From Scilla litardierei (taxonomy: Eukaryota > Streptophyta > Magnoliopsida > Asparagales > Asparagaceae), in the NCBI GenBank assembly GCA_030789695.1, contig CM061132.1:161616817-161680816 (forward strand): a DNA stretch of 64,000 nt, written 5' to 3'. The translations under genes were made by a program, and so were the position numbers. The notes beneath the pieces are model-generated. The model made no database searches. It was not told the origin of the DNA and was given only the letters and a program-made list of their open reading frames with translations. Position 1 is the stretch's first letter. Each line of letters opens with the position of its first letter. Shown piece after piece: positions 12,187-24,135 of the stretch.

Positions 12187-12299
12187 TATTGTGTATTGTG
12201 TGTTATTTGGACGTGTGTGTAAAGAAAAGAGAGGGTTAATATAAATAGAAGTGATAGCCACTCTTTGGGGTTAATCACCATTTTCCACCCAATTCTACA
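12187..12299 (+). repeat. 5' LTR of copia element
   Basis: 113 bp ending in CTACA. It contains a TATA box TATAAATA at 12240-12247, placing transcription start in the last third of the LTR. Confidence 0.88.
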
Positions 12300-12313
12300 T
12301 GGTATCAGAGCCC
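12300..12313 (+). other. Primer binding site (initiator tRNA-Met type), copia
   Basis: TGGTATCAGAGCCC abuts the LTR and is the standard plant primer site complementary to initiator tRNA-Met. Confidence 0.92.
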
Positions 12314-12606
12314 TAAAAACAAAAACCAAAACCAAAACCCTAAACCGCTCCTCCACCGCCTGTGCCCGCCTGCGCACCGCCACCCATCCGCGCCGCCACC
12401 TGCGCGCGCCTTGCACGCCTTGCCCGCGCGCGCCGCCTGCGCACGCCGCCGCCTGCGCGCGCCGCCTTCCGATGCCGCCACTCCACGCCTTGTGATCCTC
12501 TCTCTTCCAAATCCTCTACGGTAAGGGTATGCCCTAGAAGAGGAAGAAAAGAAGTAGATCTGCGGATCTAAGGTGGGAGAGAGGAGAGATCTGCGAATCT
12601 GGAGAG

Positions 12607-15600
12607 ATGGGGGACAATCTTACCTCAGCCGACATGAAGGCCTTCATTGGAGAGATAACGAAGCTGCTTGCTTCGAAGGAGTTGGGATCCTCGAGTGGAT
12701 CGACGCCTTCACGACCCGTGCAGAAGCTGGAGTTGATGCCCAATGATGTGAAATTGGAAGGGACGAAGAATTACCTCAGTTGGTCCAGGAGGGTGCTTCT
12801 CATCCTGAAGTCGAAGGGGTTAGAATGCGTCGTTCTGGGTTCATGTAAGGAACCGGTGGATAAGGATGGGGATGATTGGAAAGTCTGGAGCACCACCAAC
12901 TCACTGGTGGCTGCTTGGTTGATGACATCGATGGTTCCACCCATTGCTGGGATGGTGGAGGCCATAGAGAGTGCTGCGGGGATATGGAGTATGGTGGAGA
13001 AAATGTATTCTGGAGCAGGGAATGTGATGCTTATGATGGAGGTTCAGGGCAAGGTCGACACCTTGAAGCAGGGGGAGATGTCTATTCTAGCCTACTCTGC
13101 GGAGTTGAAAAGGATGTGGTCAGAGTTAGACCACTATGACCCTATTGATCTGCCTGATCCTAGGAGTGCTGCGATACACAGGAAGTGGGTGGAGCGTAGG
13201 CGTGTGACACATTTTCTGAGGAACCTGAATGGAGATTTTGAGGTCAGGAGGGCGAGTATGTGTCACTTATCATCCATCCCATCTCTGGAGGAGGCCATAG
13301 CTGCAATGGCACAGGAGGAGACCAGACTGAGAGTTATGAAGGATGAGGGTACTCAGGTCACTCGGGCTGCACTGGCTGTACCGGCAGTGGCAGCAGTGAG
13401 CGAGGATCGAGAGTGCTACACCTGTGGGGTGAAGGGGCACCTGAGCTTTAACTGCCCACAGAAGGGTAGTGGACGAGGACGTGGCACAGGAGGCAGAGGA
13501 GGAGGTCGTTGGGGCCGTGGAGGCCGTGGACGAGGTCGCGGCGGCCCACGGGCCAACTTTGCTACCCCTGATGGACGACAGGAGACAGTGATGATTGAGG
13601 CTACGCCAGCTGAGGCGTCAGATCTAGAGCAGCGGAGACAGTCCAGGTCTACTACTGAGAGCTCGGAGAGTCATGCAGACCAGACTAGGGATGTTGCTTC
13701 GCCATTCGGTAACTTTGCCCACTTCGCTCACACAGGATCAGGTAACCAATTAGCCCTGTCATGTAGAGATCATATAGAGTGGATTATTGACTCAGGTGCA
13801 TCTAGTCATGTGTCAGGTGCATATAGACAGTTTTCCACATATAAACAACATACCGTTCATGAAACTGTTCAGACAGCTGATGGCACATCCCTACCTATTA
13901 GAGGGATTAGCACTATTCAGTGCACTCCCTCCATACGCCTCTCTTCAGTCCGTCACGTCCCATCATTTCCAGTCAACCTTTTATCTGTTGGCTCTATTGT
14001 TGATGATCTCGACTGTAGCATTACTTTTGACTCTACTCATTGTGTGTTGCATGAAAGGAAGACTGGGAGGAGGCTTGGGACTGGCGTCAGGCGTGATGGA
14101 CTGTGGTATCTTGACAGAGCTAGTGTGGATGCTGCACTGGCTGTCGTTGGTGGAGAGAAGGAAATGGATGTACTTTTACTACATTGTCAGTTGGGACACT
14201 TGCCTTTTGATATGTTGAGTAAAATGTATCCTGATATTTTGAATAGAGTAAATGAAATGAATTTGAAGTGTGATGCATGTGAATTTGGGAAACACACTAG
14301 GACATCATATCCTAGTGTGGGGATGAGGAGTGTAGAGAGATTTCATCTTATTCACTCAGATGTTTGGGGGCCCTGCCCAGTGACTTCAGTAAGTGGGTTC
14401 AGGTGGTTTATCACTTTCATAGATTGTCATTCTCGGATGACATGGCTTTACATGATGAAAAACAAAAGCGAAGCGTTGAAGTGTTTTCAGGACTTCCATA
14501 GAAGTGTCAGAAATGTGTATGAGGCCAAGATCCGTGTCTTGAGAACGGATAATGGGACAGAGTATGTAAACAAGGAATTTGCATCTTATCTATCTGAGAG
14601 TGGGATAACTCATCAAACCACTTGTCCCAACACCCCTCAACAAAACGGAGTTGCTGAAAGGAAAAATAGACACTTGTTGGAGGTAACTAGCTCACGCATG
14701 CTCACCATGAATGTACCTAAGATATTGTGGAGTGAAGCAGTGATGACAGCTACCTATCTCATCAACAGGATGCCTTCGCGGATCCTTGGAATGAAGTCTC
14801 CATGTGAGATTCTTATGGGAACGAACACTTTTGTTGTTCCACCAAAAGTGTTTGGATGCACATGCTTTGTGAGGGATCATAGACCTTCTGTGGGGAAGCT
14901 GGATGCTCAGGCAATTAAATGCAAATTTGTTGGGTATCCTTCAAATCAGAAAGGCTATAGGTGTTGGAGTCCCTCAGAAAGAAGGCTGTTTGTGAGTATG
15001 GATGTGACATTCAGGGAGACTGAGCCTTTTTATGGAGGACTGACAGATTCTACATCAGTATTTGATACTGGTGCCTCTCCAAACACAGGAGGAGTTGGTC
15101 GAGAGGGGGAGACTGATGACAGGAGGGTAGTGGTTGGACTTATACCGTGTCCTGTCGGGCCTACTGGTACTGGTCCTGATAGCAGGGAGGAGGAAAGGAC
15201 CTTGGTAGAAGAGGAGGAAGACAGGTTGTACGGCAGGAAATATAGCAGGAGACAGAAGGATAGTCGTGGCGATGGAGAACAACAAGAAGACATCTCCCCC
15301 ACTGAAGAACCACTAGCTCCACAGCCACATGTCGAGATTGATCAGTCTATCACGCCTGCTCGAGTCCCGACTTCCTTACTGCCTTCCTCTCCTAACACGG
15401 ATGGTAACCTTTCTTTGCCTTCCTCTAGTTTAGATCTTCCACTTGCATCTCGTAGGGAGCCTCGTATCAATGCCGGCAGGCCTCCTGTACGGTATGGATA
15501 TGAGACTGATATTGCTAATCATGTCTCCTATGCTTCTCTTACACCTGCATATAGGGCTGTCATTGCATCCTTACAGTCTATCTCTATACCAAGTGATTGG

Positions 15601-17121
15601 CGAGTGGCAAAGCAACATCCCCAGTGGAAGAAAGCAATGCTCGAAGAACTTGAAGCACTGGAGAAGAACAAGACATGGAGACTTGTCTCACTTCCAGCAG
15701 GGAAGAAAGCTGTGGGCTGCAAGTGGGTATTCACAATAAAGCAAACTCCAGAATGGAAGGTGGACAGGTACAAAGCGAGGCTGGTTGCCTAGGGCTACAG
15801 TCAGACTTATGGGATTGATTATGATGAGACATTTGCCCCAGTGGCAAAGATGAGTACTGTGAGAGTACTGGTATCCTGTGCAGCGAATTTTGGATGGAAA
15901 TTGCATCAGTTGGATGTAAAAAATGCCTTCTTGCATGGAGACTTACAGGAGGAGGTATACATGGAGGTTCCACCTGGCTTTAGCACACAACAGACGATGG
16001 GAAAGGTGTGTAGACTGGACAAGTCTTTGTATGGGCTGAAGCAATCTCCAAGGGCATGGTTCGACAGATTTAGGCGTGCAGTCATCACTATGGGCTACAA
16101 GCAGAGTAATGGTGAGCATACTATATTCTATAGACATTCAGGACAGCGGATTACCCTTCTGGCTGTGTATGTTGATGATATTATTATCACTGGAGATGAT
16201 GAAGAGGAAATCTCTCACTTGAAGGTAAGGTTAGCGAGAGAATTTGAGGTCAAGGACCTTGGACAGTTGGGGTATTTCCTTGGACTGGAGATTGCCAGGT
16301 CCAGGAAGGGTATAGTCCTCTCACAGAGGAAGTATGCCCTGGATTTACTGGCTGAGACTGGTATGTTGGGGTGTCGTCCAGCAGTTACTCCTATTGATCA
16401 GAATCATAGGTTGCATTCACAATCAGGGGAGCCAGTAGACAAAGAAAGGTACCAGAGACTTGTTGGACGCCTTATCTACTTATGCCATACCAGACCTGGC
16501 ATTGCCTATGCTATCAGTGTGGTAAGTAGATACATGCATGATCCTTGGACTGGACATATGGAGGCAGTCTTCAGGATACTGAGGTATCTGAAGAATAGTC
16601 CAGGAAAAGGCATATTATTTGGTAGTCATGGTCACATGAATGTGACAGGCTACTGTGATGCGGATTGGGCCAGTTGCCTAGATGATAGGAGATCGACCTC
16701 GGGCTACTGTGTGTTTGTTGGGGGCAACTTAGTCTCTTGGCGCAGCAAGAAGCAGGATTTGGTGGCGCGTTCCACTGCAGAGGCAGAGTATCGTGCTATG
16801 GTGCTTAGTACATGTGAGATGATCTGGTTGAGATCACTTCTACATTAGCTACGCCTGCTGAGAGAATGACCATTGCGGTTGTTGTGTGATAACAAGTCAG
16901 CAATTAATATTGCCAACAACCCAGTGCAACATGATAGAACGAAGCACATAGAGATTGACAGGTTCTTCATTAAAGAAAGATTGGACAAGAAACAGTTGGA
17001 GATCTCCTACATTACTTCTGGACAGCAACTAGCTGATTGCCTTACAAAGGGGTTGAACTCGAAAGAAATAGAGGATGCTTGTAACAAGATGTGCATGATA
17101 AATATCTTTTGCTCATCTTGA
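12607..17121 (+). pseudogene. Copia gag-pol polyprotein with three in-frame stops
   Basis: One frame runs from ATG 12607 to 17121. In order it holds a UBN2-type gag, zinc knuckle CYTCGVKGHLSFNC at about residue 270, and aspartic protease DSGAS at about residue 395. Next come the integrase HHCC region (HCQLGH ... CDACEFGKH) and catalytic core (HSDVWG, DNGTEY). Reverse transcriptase YVDDI is at 16168, and RNase H carries DADWA and STAEAEYRAM. Stops interrupt the frame at 15790-15792 (TAG, in the ARLVA-GYSQ motif where other copia elements have Gln), 16846-16848 (TAG) and 16867-16869 (TGA). No frameshift was seen. The element could not make full Pol without readthrough, but its decay is recent. 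Confidence 0.92.
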
Positions 17122-17128
17122 GGGGGAG

Positions 17129-17241
17129 TATTGTGTATTGTGTGTTATTTGGGTGTGTGTGTAAAGAAAAGATAGGGTTAATATAAATAGAAGTGATAGC
17201 CACTCTTTGGGGCTAATCACCATTTTCCACCCAATTCTACA
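17129..17241 (+). repeat. 3' LTR of copia element
   Basis: 113 bp, nearly identical to the left LTR and directly preceded by the polypurine tract. Confidence 0.88.
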
Positions 17242-17246
17242 GATAC

Positions 17247-18592
17247 AAAGATCTATATTAGTCAAAACATGGATATGAATTCAGATCAGGACATGATTAA
17301 CTGGTATTTGTTTACAGCGCTGGGAATAGAGTCGTTGATGCATATATTCGTGCCAATGCATTGATGCATATATGCCTGGTAATATCGAGATTTACAATTC
17401 AAAGACAATTGCATGAATAATGGAGAAAAAGCTGATACCAAGTCTTATATCTCATGAGCTTGTCTTTATGTTTAAGTAACATCAAATCTGTCAACGAAAC
17501 TTAGCTCAAGCAGCAAAACATGACATTCATTTGTAAGAGGTTATTGTTGACGGCCAACAGTAGAGTTGGCTGACTCGGACGTCTCTGATGATGTGGAGCC
17601 TCGTCAGCTGTAGAGTGGGACCCGCGGAAGATGAAACCCGGGTCGTATAGTGCGAGGCTTAGAGCTACTGGGCTGGAGCTCGACCTTTCCCTGGGTCGTA
17701 GATGACGACCCTTCGACCTTCTTGCTGGGTCAAACCTTTTACAATCTGCACCACATACACTCGTTAGCGGGGTTGGATCTGGGTTTCGACCCACATCCAC
17801 TCCGATGCTTAAATTAGTATCGACTTAAGAGGGTTGAGGGCAGTCAAGATCGACCCAATGGAGATCGTTTTGATAATGTCACACCGAATTTTGGAGGAAG
17901 AAATATAAGGGTGGAAAGTAAAGAACAAAGTTGTCAGAATACCTAATATTCATTACATCTGACGTGTGTACCCTTGTACTGTTAATGTTCTCCATATTCA
18001 TAAGTAAAGCTATCCTTTCAGTGCAGTTGAAGGATACCCTGTGAAGTTATTATTAATCAACCCAAATTGCATTTCATTGAAATACAATACAAGGTTATGA
18101 TGCATCTCATGGAAATAACTGAATACACGATGTACTAACAATTAAAACATTTAATAATCATGCTAGGACTATCTGTCTACGAAAGCTATAGTTGTATTTT
18201 GAAAATACAATCGTATTTATGGACCAATTTTTAATATTAATAAAATTCCATTACACTCGTACTTCTGTATTATTAATACACGAGTAATTGGGCATACAAA
18301 TATCAAGTAGTCCAGGCTATTTTACTCCCACGAGCAGTCGGATGATAGCAAGTGGCCCAGGCTATTTTACTCCCGCGAGCAGCCGTTCTTAGCTCGCAGA
18401 GAGTAGAATGACGAGATGAACCATGTATTATGATAATCAAGCATGGTAATCAAATATGAAAACGTTGACGTGAAAAACTGGTTATCGAGATGAGATTAAA
18501 CTATAAGAGTTCGATCATACCAGACACCCACATATGCCAAGACATTATAAATCCTGTTCAAGTGCCCCTAAAGAGTGATATGGATCACCAAT
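17247..18592. other. Intergenic DNA with worn LTR-like fragments
   Basis: 17550-17830 is GC-richer and contains TCCGATGCTTAAATTAGTA, which resembles the conserved TCCGATGCCTAAGTCAGAT of the Tat LTRs here, so it may be an old Tat LTR fragment. At 17877, TGTCACACCG followed by an AATTTTGGAGG motif looks like the edge of a Tekay-type LTR, but no partner LTR is visible. A 45 bp direct duplication (CCAGGCTATTTTACTCCC) lies at 18312 and 18357. The Tat element inserted at 18592. Confidence 0.35.
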
Positions 18593-19488
18593 TGTTACGA
18601 CTAATATCAACGAGCCCGAAACACAACGGCCTACGGTCCGACCTCATAGGAGAAGCCCACTAGGGAAGACGGGCCCGCCCGAAAGAGGCCCACGGACGGA
18701 GCGGAAGTCCCAGCCACCTTGTCCTCGGGTACACCCGACTGGCTCCCATTCGGCCGGATTAACTGTCCCTCTGAATCCGCGATCCCATGATGGCCATTAA
18801 CGGACCCGTTAATGGGCCACCTCACCACGACGCGAGAAGGGGAGGAGGCGGAGGCGGATGGTGGGGACGTGAGAGGAGGCAGGACGTGGGGCAATCAGGA
18901 AAAACCCTATAAGGGGAAGGCCAGGACGACAAAGAAGAGGGGGAAACTCAGGTAACCCACACAGAGGTACTCCATCAACGACCTAGGCTTTCGCCACTCC
19001 ATTTCCTCCCTCCCTCAATACTTGCGCCGCCTGGGTTGACGTTCCGGCTTCTTCACAAGCCGGATCTCCCCCGCCGAGTATCCTTTAAGATCCTGATCTG
19101 ACTTAGGCATCGAAGGGGCTTTGGCCGGAACCTAGGTCCGGCCTCCCTGACGAGTTTCTTCATCTGTCCAGGAAGAAGACATCCGAGACGCAAAGGCTAC
19201 CCCTCGGCGTCGGTCGGCCATCACCGACGCAGTCGCCAGGAGGACGACTGATCGAGCACCGACTCAATCGCAAGGCACCGAGGCTACCCCTCGACGCGGA
19301 TACGACCGAGGCCAAGCCCGACCCGACCGAGGCCGAGCGCGACTCACCGAGCCGAGGCTTCCCCTCAGCTCTCCCACGCCGAGTACAAGCGGACTCGGCG
19401 AACCCAAGGGACCCCCAAACCGGCCCTTGACCACGTTGACCACACATCTGGCGGTCAACGAGTAGTGGTGAGAAAACACCCGTAAACA
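18593..19488 (+). repeat. 5' LTR of Tat element 2 (896 bp)
   Basis: Runs TG to CA with CCAAT immediately upstream. A CTATAAGG TATA-like motif lies at about 18907-18914. It is nearly identical to the LTR at 52682-53578 (897 bp). Confidence 0.92.
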
Positions 19489-19490
19489 TC

Positions 19491-19509
19491 TGGCGCCGTC
19501 TGTGGGAAC
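19491..19509 (+). other. Primer binding site, Tat element 2
   Basis: TGGCGCCGTCTGTGGGAAC lies two bases after the LTR, identical to the site at 2205-2223 in the other family member. Confidence 0.88.
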
Positions 19510-19537
19510 GTACTAACACTCACGTCAAACCACCAAA

Positions 19538-21184
19538 ATGGAACCCGTCGGCAACGGCCTGGGGCGCATTCCGCCCATCCCGGAGGAGGGCGCATACCAC
19601 TCCCCCGTCGAGAATCTGAACGGTCACGTTGCCGGGGAAACCAACGACGCCCTGCTGGCCACGCAGGGGCAACTCCGAGCCTATGCGCAGGAGACCAACA
19701 CCAACATCCAAACTTTAGCCGTGACGATTCAACGGCTCGTCAGCCGCACTCCTACCACCGAAGGTGGGGAGAGGCGGGCTCACCGCCAGGAAGGGGAACG
19801 TCGACCCCTTCGCTCTGCCGTGGTCACCGACCACGAAAAAAGAATACGGAATACGGAAAGGAAGATCACCAGGCCCGGCTTTTCTCCGGCACGGTCCCCC
19901 ACTCCAACCTCGTTCAGAGAGGGAAACGGGAGGGACTCGGAGCAGACGAGCGACGTCTCTAGGACGGCCTCATCCGCCCGTCCAAGGTCAAACAAGCGCA
20001 GGCGGGATGATCGGCGATCAACAAGCGTCCGGTCTGAACGGAGTGGAGGCAGCCGACAAACCCACCAACAGGATAGCCGGAAAGAATGTTCGCACCGGTC
20101 GAGTCCGACAGCCAAGCCAGCGAAGACCAGGGAGGAGGTCAGGCTCCCACCAGCCCCCCCGTTGCAACCGAACGGCAAGGAGGCGGGCGAGGGGGAGCAG
20201 CCCGGGTGCATTAGCGGAGAACGATGCCCCCTGACCCGGAGGATAACTGAGGCACGAATACCCTCGAACTTCAAGGTACCGACGCTGGAAAAGTACAACG
20301 GCGTCAGCGACCCCGCGGATCATGTGATGGACTACGAGGCGGTCATGGCGTTCCAAGGAGCCGATGACACCCTGCTCTGCAGGGGCTTCTACTCCACCCT
20401 ACGAGGAGCCGCCCGGACCTGGTACCTCAGCTTGCCCGGTCGGTCGATAGACAACTTCGACGAGCTCACCCAGCTGTTGTGCAAGCAATTTATGGCCGGG
20501 CGGCAGGTAAAGCCTGACTCGGAACACTTATTCAATGTGGTGCAGGGACCGGCCGAATCTCTAAGGCACTTCATGCGTCGCTTCAATGTGGAGCGATTGA
20601 GCGTGGATAGCTGTCCCGAATTGGTTGTGAAGGCGGCCTTGAAGAAAGGCCTTCGACACAGGGGCTTGAAGAAGTCGCTACACAGCGACCCGCCGAAGGA
20701 CCTCGCCGGAATTATGGTCCGAGCGGAACGCTTCATGCTGACAGAAGAGGCATTGGCCGAGGATGAGGGAAAGACCAGACGCGAGACCAAGCGCGGTGAG
20801 AAGGAGCGCCGCAGCACGGAGGAGCATCGATCGGAGAAGAGGGCTAGAGGAAGACCACGGAGGGAAGAGCCCCGGCACTCCTCGGTAACCCACGCCCCGG
20901 ACGTGATCCTAGCGCAAGCCCAGAAGGAGGGACACACATGCCGACCTCCCCGAATAATGAGGAAAGGGGTGAGGGATGAAGAGAAATACTGCAAGTACCA
21001 CAAGGATAACGGCCACGACACCGACGACTGTTGGCACTTGAAGAAAGACATCGAGAAACTGGTGAGTCGGGGGCACCTAAAGAACTCCACCAACGACCCC
21101 GCCTCGGGGGAAGGAACGTCCAAACAGCAAGACATGGGAAAAGGGGTGAACGCGGTCCAGTCGGTCACGTGTATCATCGAGTGA
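19538..21184 (+). CDS. gag: Tat-type Gag, intact
   Basis: A 548-residue ORF begins 28 bases after the primer site. It has a basic, low-complexity N-terminal half. The retrotransposon gag core runs from about residue 235 to 395 (LTRRITEARIP, DPADHVMDYEAVMAFQG, ESLRHFMRRFN). A zinc-knuckle-like CKYHKDNGHDTDDC sits at about residue 483, with His at the second metal position, as is usual in Tat. It would coat and package element RNA into virus-like particles. The frame has no break, unlike every pol frame in this window. No pol follows it. Large ORFs on the opposite strand (20389-21240) mirror its codon bias and are not genes. Confidence 0.93.
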   Translation: MEPVGNGLGRIPPIPEEGAYHSPVENLNGHVAGETNDALLATQGQLRAYAQETNTNIQTLAVTIQRLVSRTPTTEGGERRAHRQEGERRPLRSAVVTDHEKRIRNTERKITRPGFSPARSPTPTSFREGNGRDSEQTSDVSRTASSARPRSNKRRRDDRRSTSVRSERSGGSRQTHQQDSRKECSHRSSPTAKPAKTREEVRLPPAPPLQPNGKEAGEGEQPGCISGERCPLTRRITEARIPSNFKVPTLEKYNGVSDPADHVMDYEAVMAFQGADDTLLCRGFYSTLRGAARTWYLSLPGRSIDNFDELTQLLCKQFMAGRQVKPDSEHLFNVVQGPAESLRHFMRRFNVERLSVDSCPELVVKAALKKGLRHRGLKKSLHSDPPKDLAGIMVRAERFMLTEEALAEDEGKTRRETKRGEKERRSTEEHRSEKRARGRPRREEPRHSSVTHAPDVILAQAQKEGHTCRPPRIMRKGVRDEEKYCKYHKDNGHDTDDCWHLKKDIEKLVSRGHLKNSTNDPASGEGTSKQQDMGKGVNAVQSVTCIIE

Positions 21185-21439
21185 GGAGATAGAGTAAACA
21201 TCCGCCGCTCCACCAGGGGAGGGCTATTCTGCCAGAACATCCCCTGTGTCTTGTTGCCTTTTTTTCTTTTTTTCCATTACTCCAAATGTATTGTCTCACA
21301 GAAATGAAGGCATAAAATGTCAATACAAATTCTATCACCAGTTTTCTTAAACAGACGATTCTGGGCACGAAGAAGGGTTCGCTCAAGGCCAACCGCGGTC
21401 CAACTAATATGGACCATATCCGATTCACAGCTGCCCACT

Positions 21440-21868
21440 CCTTCGTCGGCCGTAAGCCGAGGGGCAACTCCCCTCGCCACCGAACGACTCTCCTTCGTCG
21501 GTCGTAAGCCGAGGGGCAACTCCCCTCACCACCGAAAGACTCTAATTCGTCGGCCGTAAGCCGAGGGGCAACTCCCCTCGCCACCGAACGACTCTCCTTT
21601 GTCGGCTGTAAGCCGAGGGACAACTCCCTCGCCACCGAACGACTCTCCTTCTTCGGCCGTAAGCCGAGGGGCAACTCCCCTCGCCACCGAACGACTCTCC
21701 TTCTTCGGTCGTAAGCCCAGGGGCAACTCCCCTCGCCACCGAAAGACTCTCCTTCGTCGGCCGTAAGCCGAGGGGCAACTCCCCTCGCCACCGAAAGACT
21801 CTCCTTCGTCGGCCGTAAGCCGAGGGGCAGGCCGAGGGGCAACTCCCCTCGCCACCGAACGACTCTCA
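21440..21868 (+). repeat. Tandem hairpin array downstream of gag, first part (52 bp period)
   Basis: Eight units, mostly 52 bp apart, start near 21458, 21510, 21562, 21614, 21665, 21717, 21769 and 21829. Each carries a small hairpin CGGC-CGTAA-GCCG followed by the main hairpin CGAGGGG-CAACT-CCCCTCG. One unit is one base short, and the last holds a partial internal duplication. The array is cut at 21868 by a solo LTR and resumes at 24136. Confidence 0.9.
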
Positions 21869-24135
21869 TGTTGGATCTGGATCCTAGCCTAGAGGGGGGT
21901 GAATAGGCTTTTAAAAATAATTCGTGCAACCCACGAATAAGCACACGCAGTTATAGCAGCAACAGGGTAAATAAAAAGCAGACACAGAGTACACAGCAGA
22001 TTTACCCTGGTTCGGTCGTCCCAACGACCTACTCCAGCCCCCAAAGCAGAACTAGTATTGAATAGCGCAATAGGTACAAAGTCACGAGTTAGAGCACGCT
22101 CAGAGCACCCTCTACGTCCCTACACTCGCCAGACTCTCAGTACCCCACACACAGTGTTTCCTCTCACTATCAATCCTAGTAACGCTTTCTACCAGCTAGT
22201 CCCAAACTAGCTGGGTCCCACTTATCTAGTCCCAACCAGACAAGTCCCAAAATAGTCACAAAAGATGGTAAAGTTTCCCCTACGAGGATCTAACACAACA
22301 ACTACACAAAATAATAATAAATAGAGTTTAGGAATCTCAGTTTTGTGTAGTGGTGATGTCCTCGTCAATCAGCACGGGTCAGATCAATCTGACAAGTAGT
22401 AGTCTCTGATGTCTCCCCCTAATAGTTCGGCTCCCCTCTCGATGAAACTTGCGCCTTCCTCTAAAGGTTGAAACTTGCAGCCCAGAATAAGATGCAACGC
22501 TACCAATCAATTCGGCTCCTTGATTGCGTTGCCCTCTTGTCTGTGATTGATGTAAGTCAAGAGTTCATCATGCTTCTATTCGTGTTGGTTCTAAAAAAAA
22601 CATTTGAATCAGTCCTTTTTATGCACAGTCAAGTACACAGACTCAAAGAGATAGGGATTATTAAAAATAATCAAGTGCTTTTAATTCAAACCAAAAACTT
22701 TTGATTCAAACCAATCCGTGACTTCCCTTTTGAAATTGTTGTAATGGTCTGGGCTTAAAAAGTTGTGCTTTTGTAATCTCAAAGATTCCGGCTTGCCTCT
22801 GTTGCGTGCGCACAAAGGAGAGAATGCGGCTGTGTCGAAGAGTTGCAGCAAGCTTGCCCCTTCGTTCTCTCTTCGGTTTGTTCTCAGCACCAATTTCCCT
22901 ACATTCAAAAAACACAAAGTGTTTAACCTTTCATTAAAACAAATTAAATAACCTCACTTTGTGTTTGATTGAGGCCTTAATTGCTATGCTTGAAGAATTC
23001 AGGTTTAGTGGCATTGGTAATTGTTGCTTGAGGATTCACGTTTAGTGGCCTTGGGAATTGTTGCATGTGGAATTTACGTGGCCTTAAAAGAATTGTTAAT
23101 GAATGGCTCTTTAAAAGTTTTGTTCCCTGGGAAAAATGCACACGTTTCAAGTTCATGCAAACATCAGCATGCGTGATGTATTTAATTAAAAAAAAGTTCT
23201 TGCATAGTTGTGGTCTGTAAACCTATTTGAATATGAAGCATCCAGAGAACTTTCACGTGAGTGGAAGAATATAACAATACAAGAAAAAAATTTCCTTTCC
23301 CTGTTAATTTGAGTGCGTTATCAACAAACCAAGGCCGGCATCCTCTGATGATTTCGCCCAACAAAAATACCCAGCCCTCAAGAGATGCGGCTGCTAGACA
23401 ACATGGAGGGCGGCCCCTTTTGATTTTGACCCTGCAAGACAACACAAAGAAAAAAGATTAATGCATCCTCTTCATTAAATAATACAAAGATTGTTGAAGA
23501 AGCAACTTGCGTCAGTAACAAAAGAATTATAGGTGCTTCCCTTAAAATTAATATTTCGGCTGGCACTCTTTGGGGATTGGGATTATAAAAGTGCGTGGGT
23601 TAAGTTCTCCGAAAAGAAATTTGGCCGGCCACCCTTTTCTCCTTATCGCCGCGCGACCCTTCAACCCTAGAAGATGGGTATTTATAGAACAAGGGTAATG
23701 GGGTTGTGCCAACCGCTTAGGGATTTGACCCAATCAACATGAGATTTGATTTGCAATTCAAATTGGATGAGATTGGAAAAGGAAAAGATAAATGATTTGA
23801 ATAGATCTTGTTTGGTGTTTGAATAGGAAATGGGTAGGCACAAATCCATCAAATTGATTTGATCAAATATCAAATTGATTTGAATCAATCCAATCTCCTA
23901 AGTGAATTTGACTTGATCCACATCTCTTCTCATGACTTGACTAAGTCCACTTTGCTCTCCATTGACCAAGTCAAACTTCTTTGTGCACATACACTCCCTC
24001 TCTCCCAATATACTATACGAATAGCAATTCCTCCAAATAGTGATCACCAAGCCTGAAACACACTAAGCACACACATTAGATATAACGACACGTTTGTCAT
24101 CATCAAACCAAGATCCTAGATCGTTGCTTCCAACA
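21869..24135 (-). mobile_element. Solo LTR, Sirevirus-like, reversed (2267 bp)
   Basis: On the minus strand it begins TGTTGGAAGCAACGATC, passes a TTGATGATGACAAA-type start and ends CTATTCACCCCCC followed by TCCAACA, both typical of Sirevirus/Maximus LTRs. The flanks are TCTCA (21864-21868) and TCTCC (24136-24140), a duplication with one mismatch inside the hairpin array. There is no internal domain or second LTR, so it is probably the product of LTR-LTR recombination. Short ORFs inside are not genes. Confidence 0.8.

Larger units (their letters stand above)
12187..17241 (+). mobile_element. Ty1/copia retrotransposon with very short LTRs
   Basis: Direct LTRs of 113 bp (12187-12299 and 17129-17241) differ at only four positions. 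They are flanked by GATAC at 12182-12186 and 17242-17246, which looks like the target-site duplication. The primer site TGGTATCAGAGCCC directly follows the left LTR. A polypurine tract TTGAGGGGGAG (17118-17128) precedes the right LTR. A single polyprotein frame lies between, in the copia order gag, protease, integrase, reverse transcriptase, RNase H. On this reading the LTR begins TATTG; the usual TG would start three bases later. The lineage within copia was not assigned. Confidence 0.92.

Noticed and set aside
20389..21240. 283-codon ORF on the minus strand opposite Tat gag
   Set aside because: It mirrors the intact gag on the other strand, and its sequence has no recognisable domain.
21440..21868. 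CRISPR-like regular repeats
   Set aside because: The 52 bp unit is tandem with no unique spacers, in a plant retroelement; it is a UTR tandem repeat.
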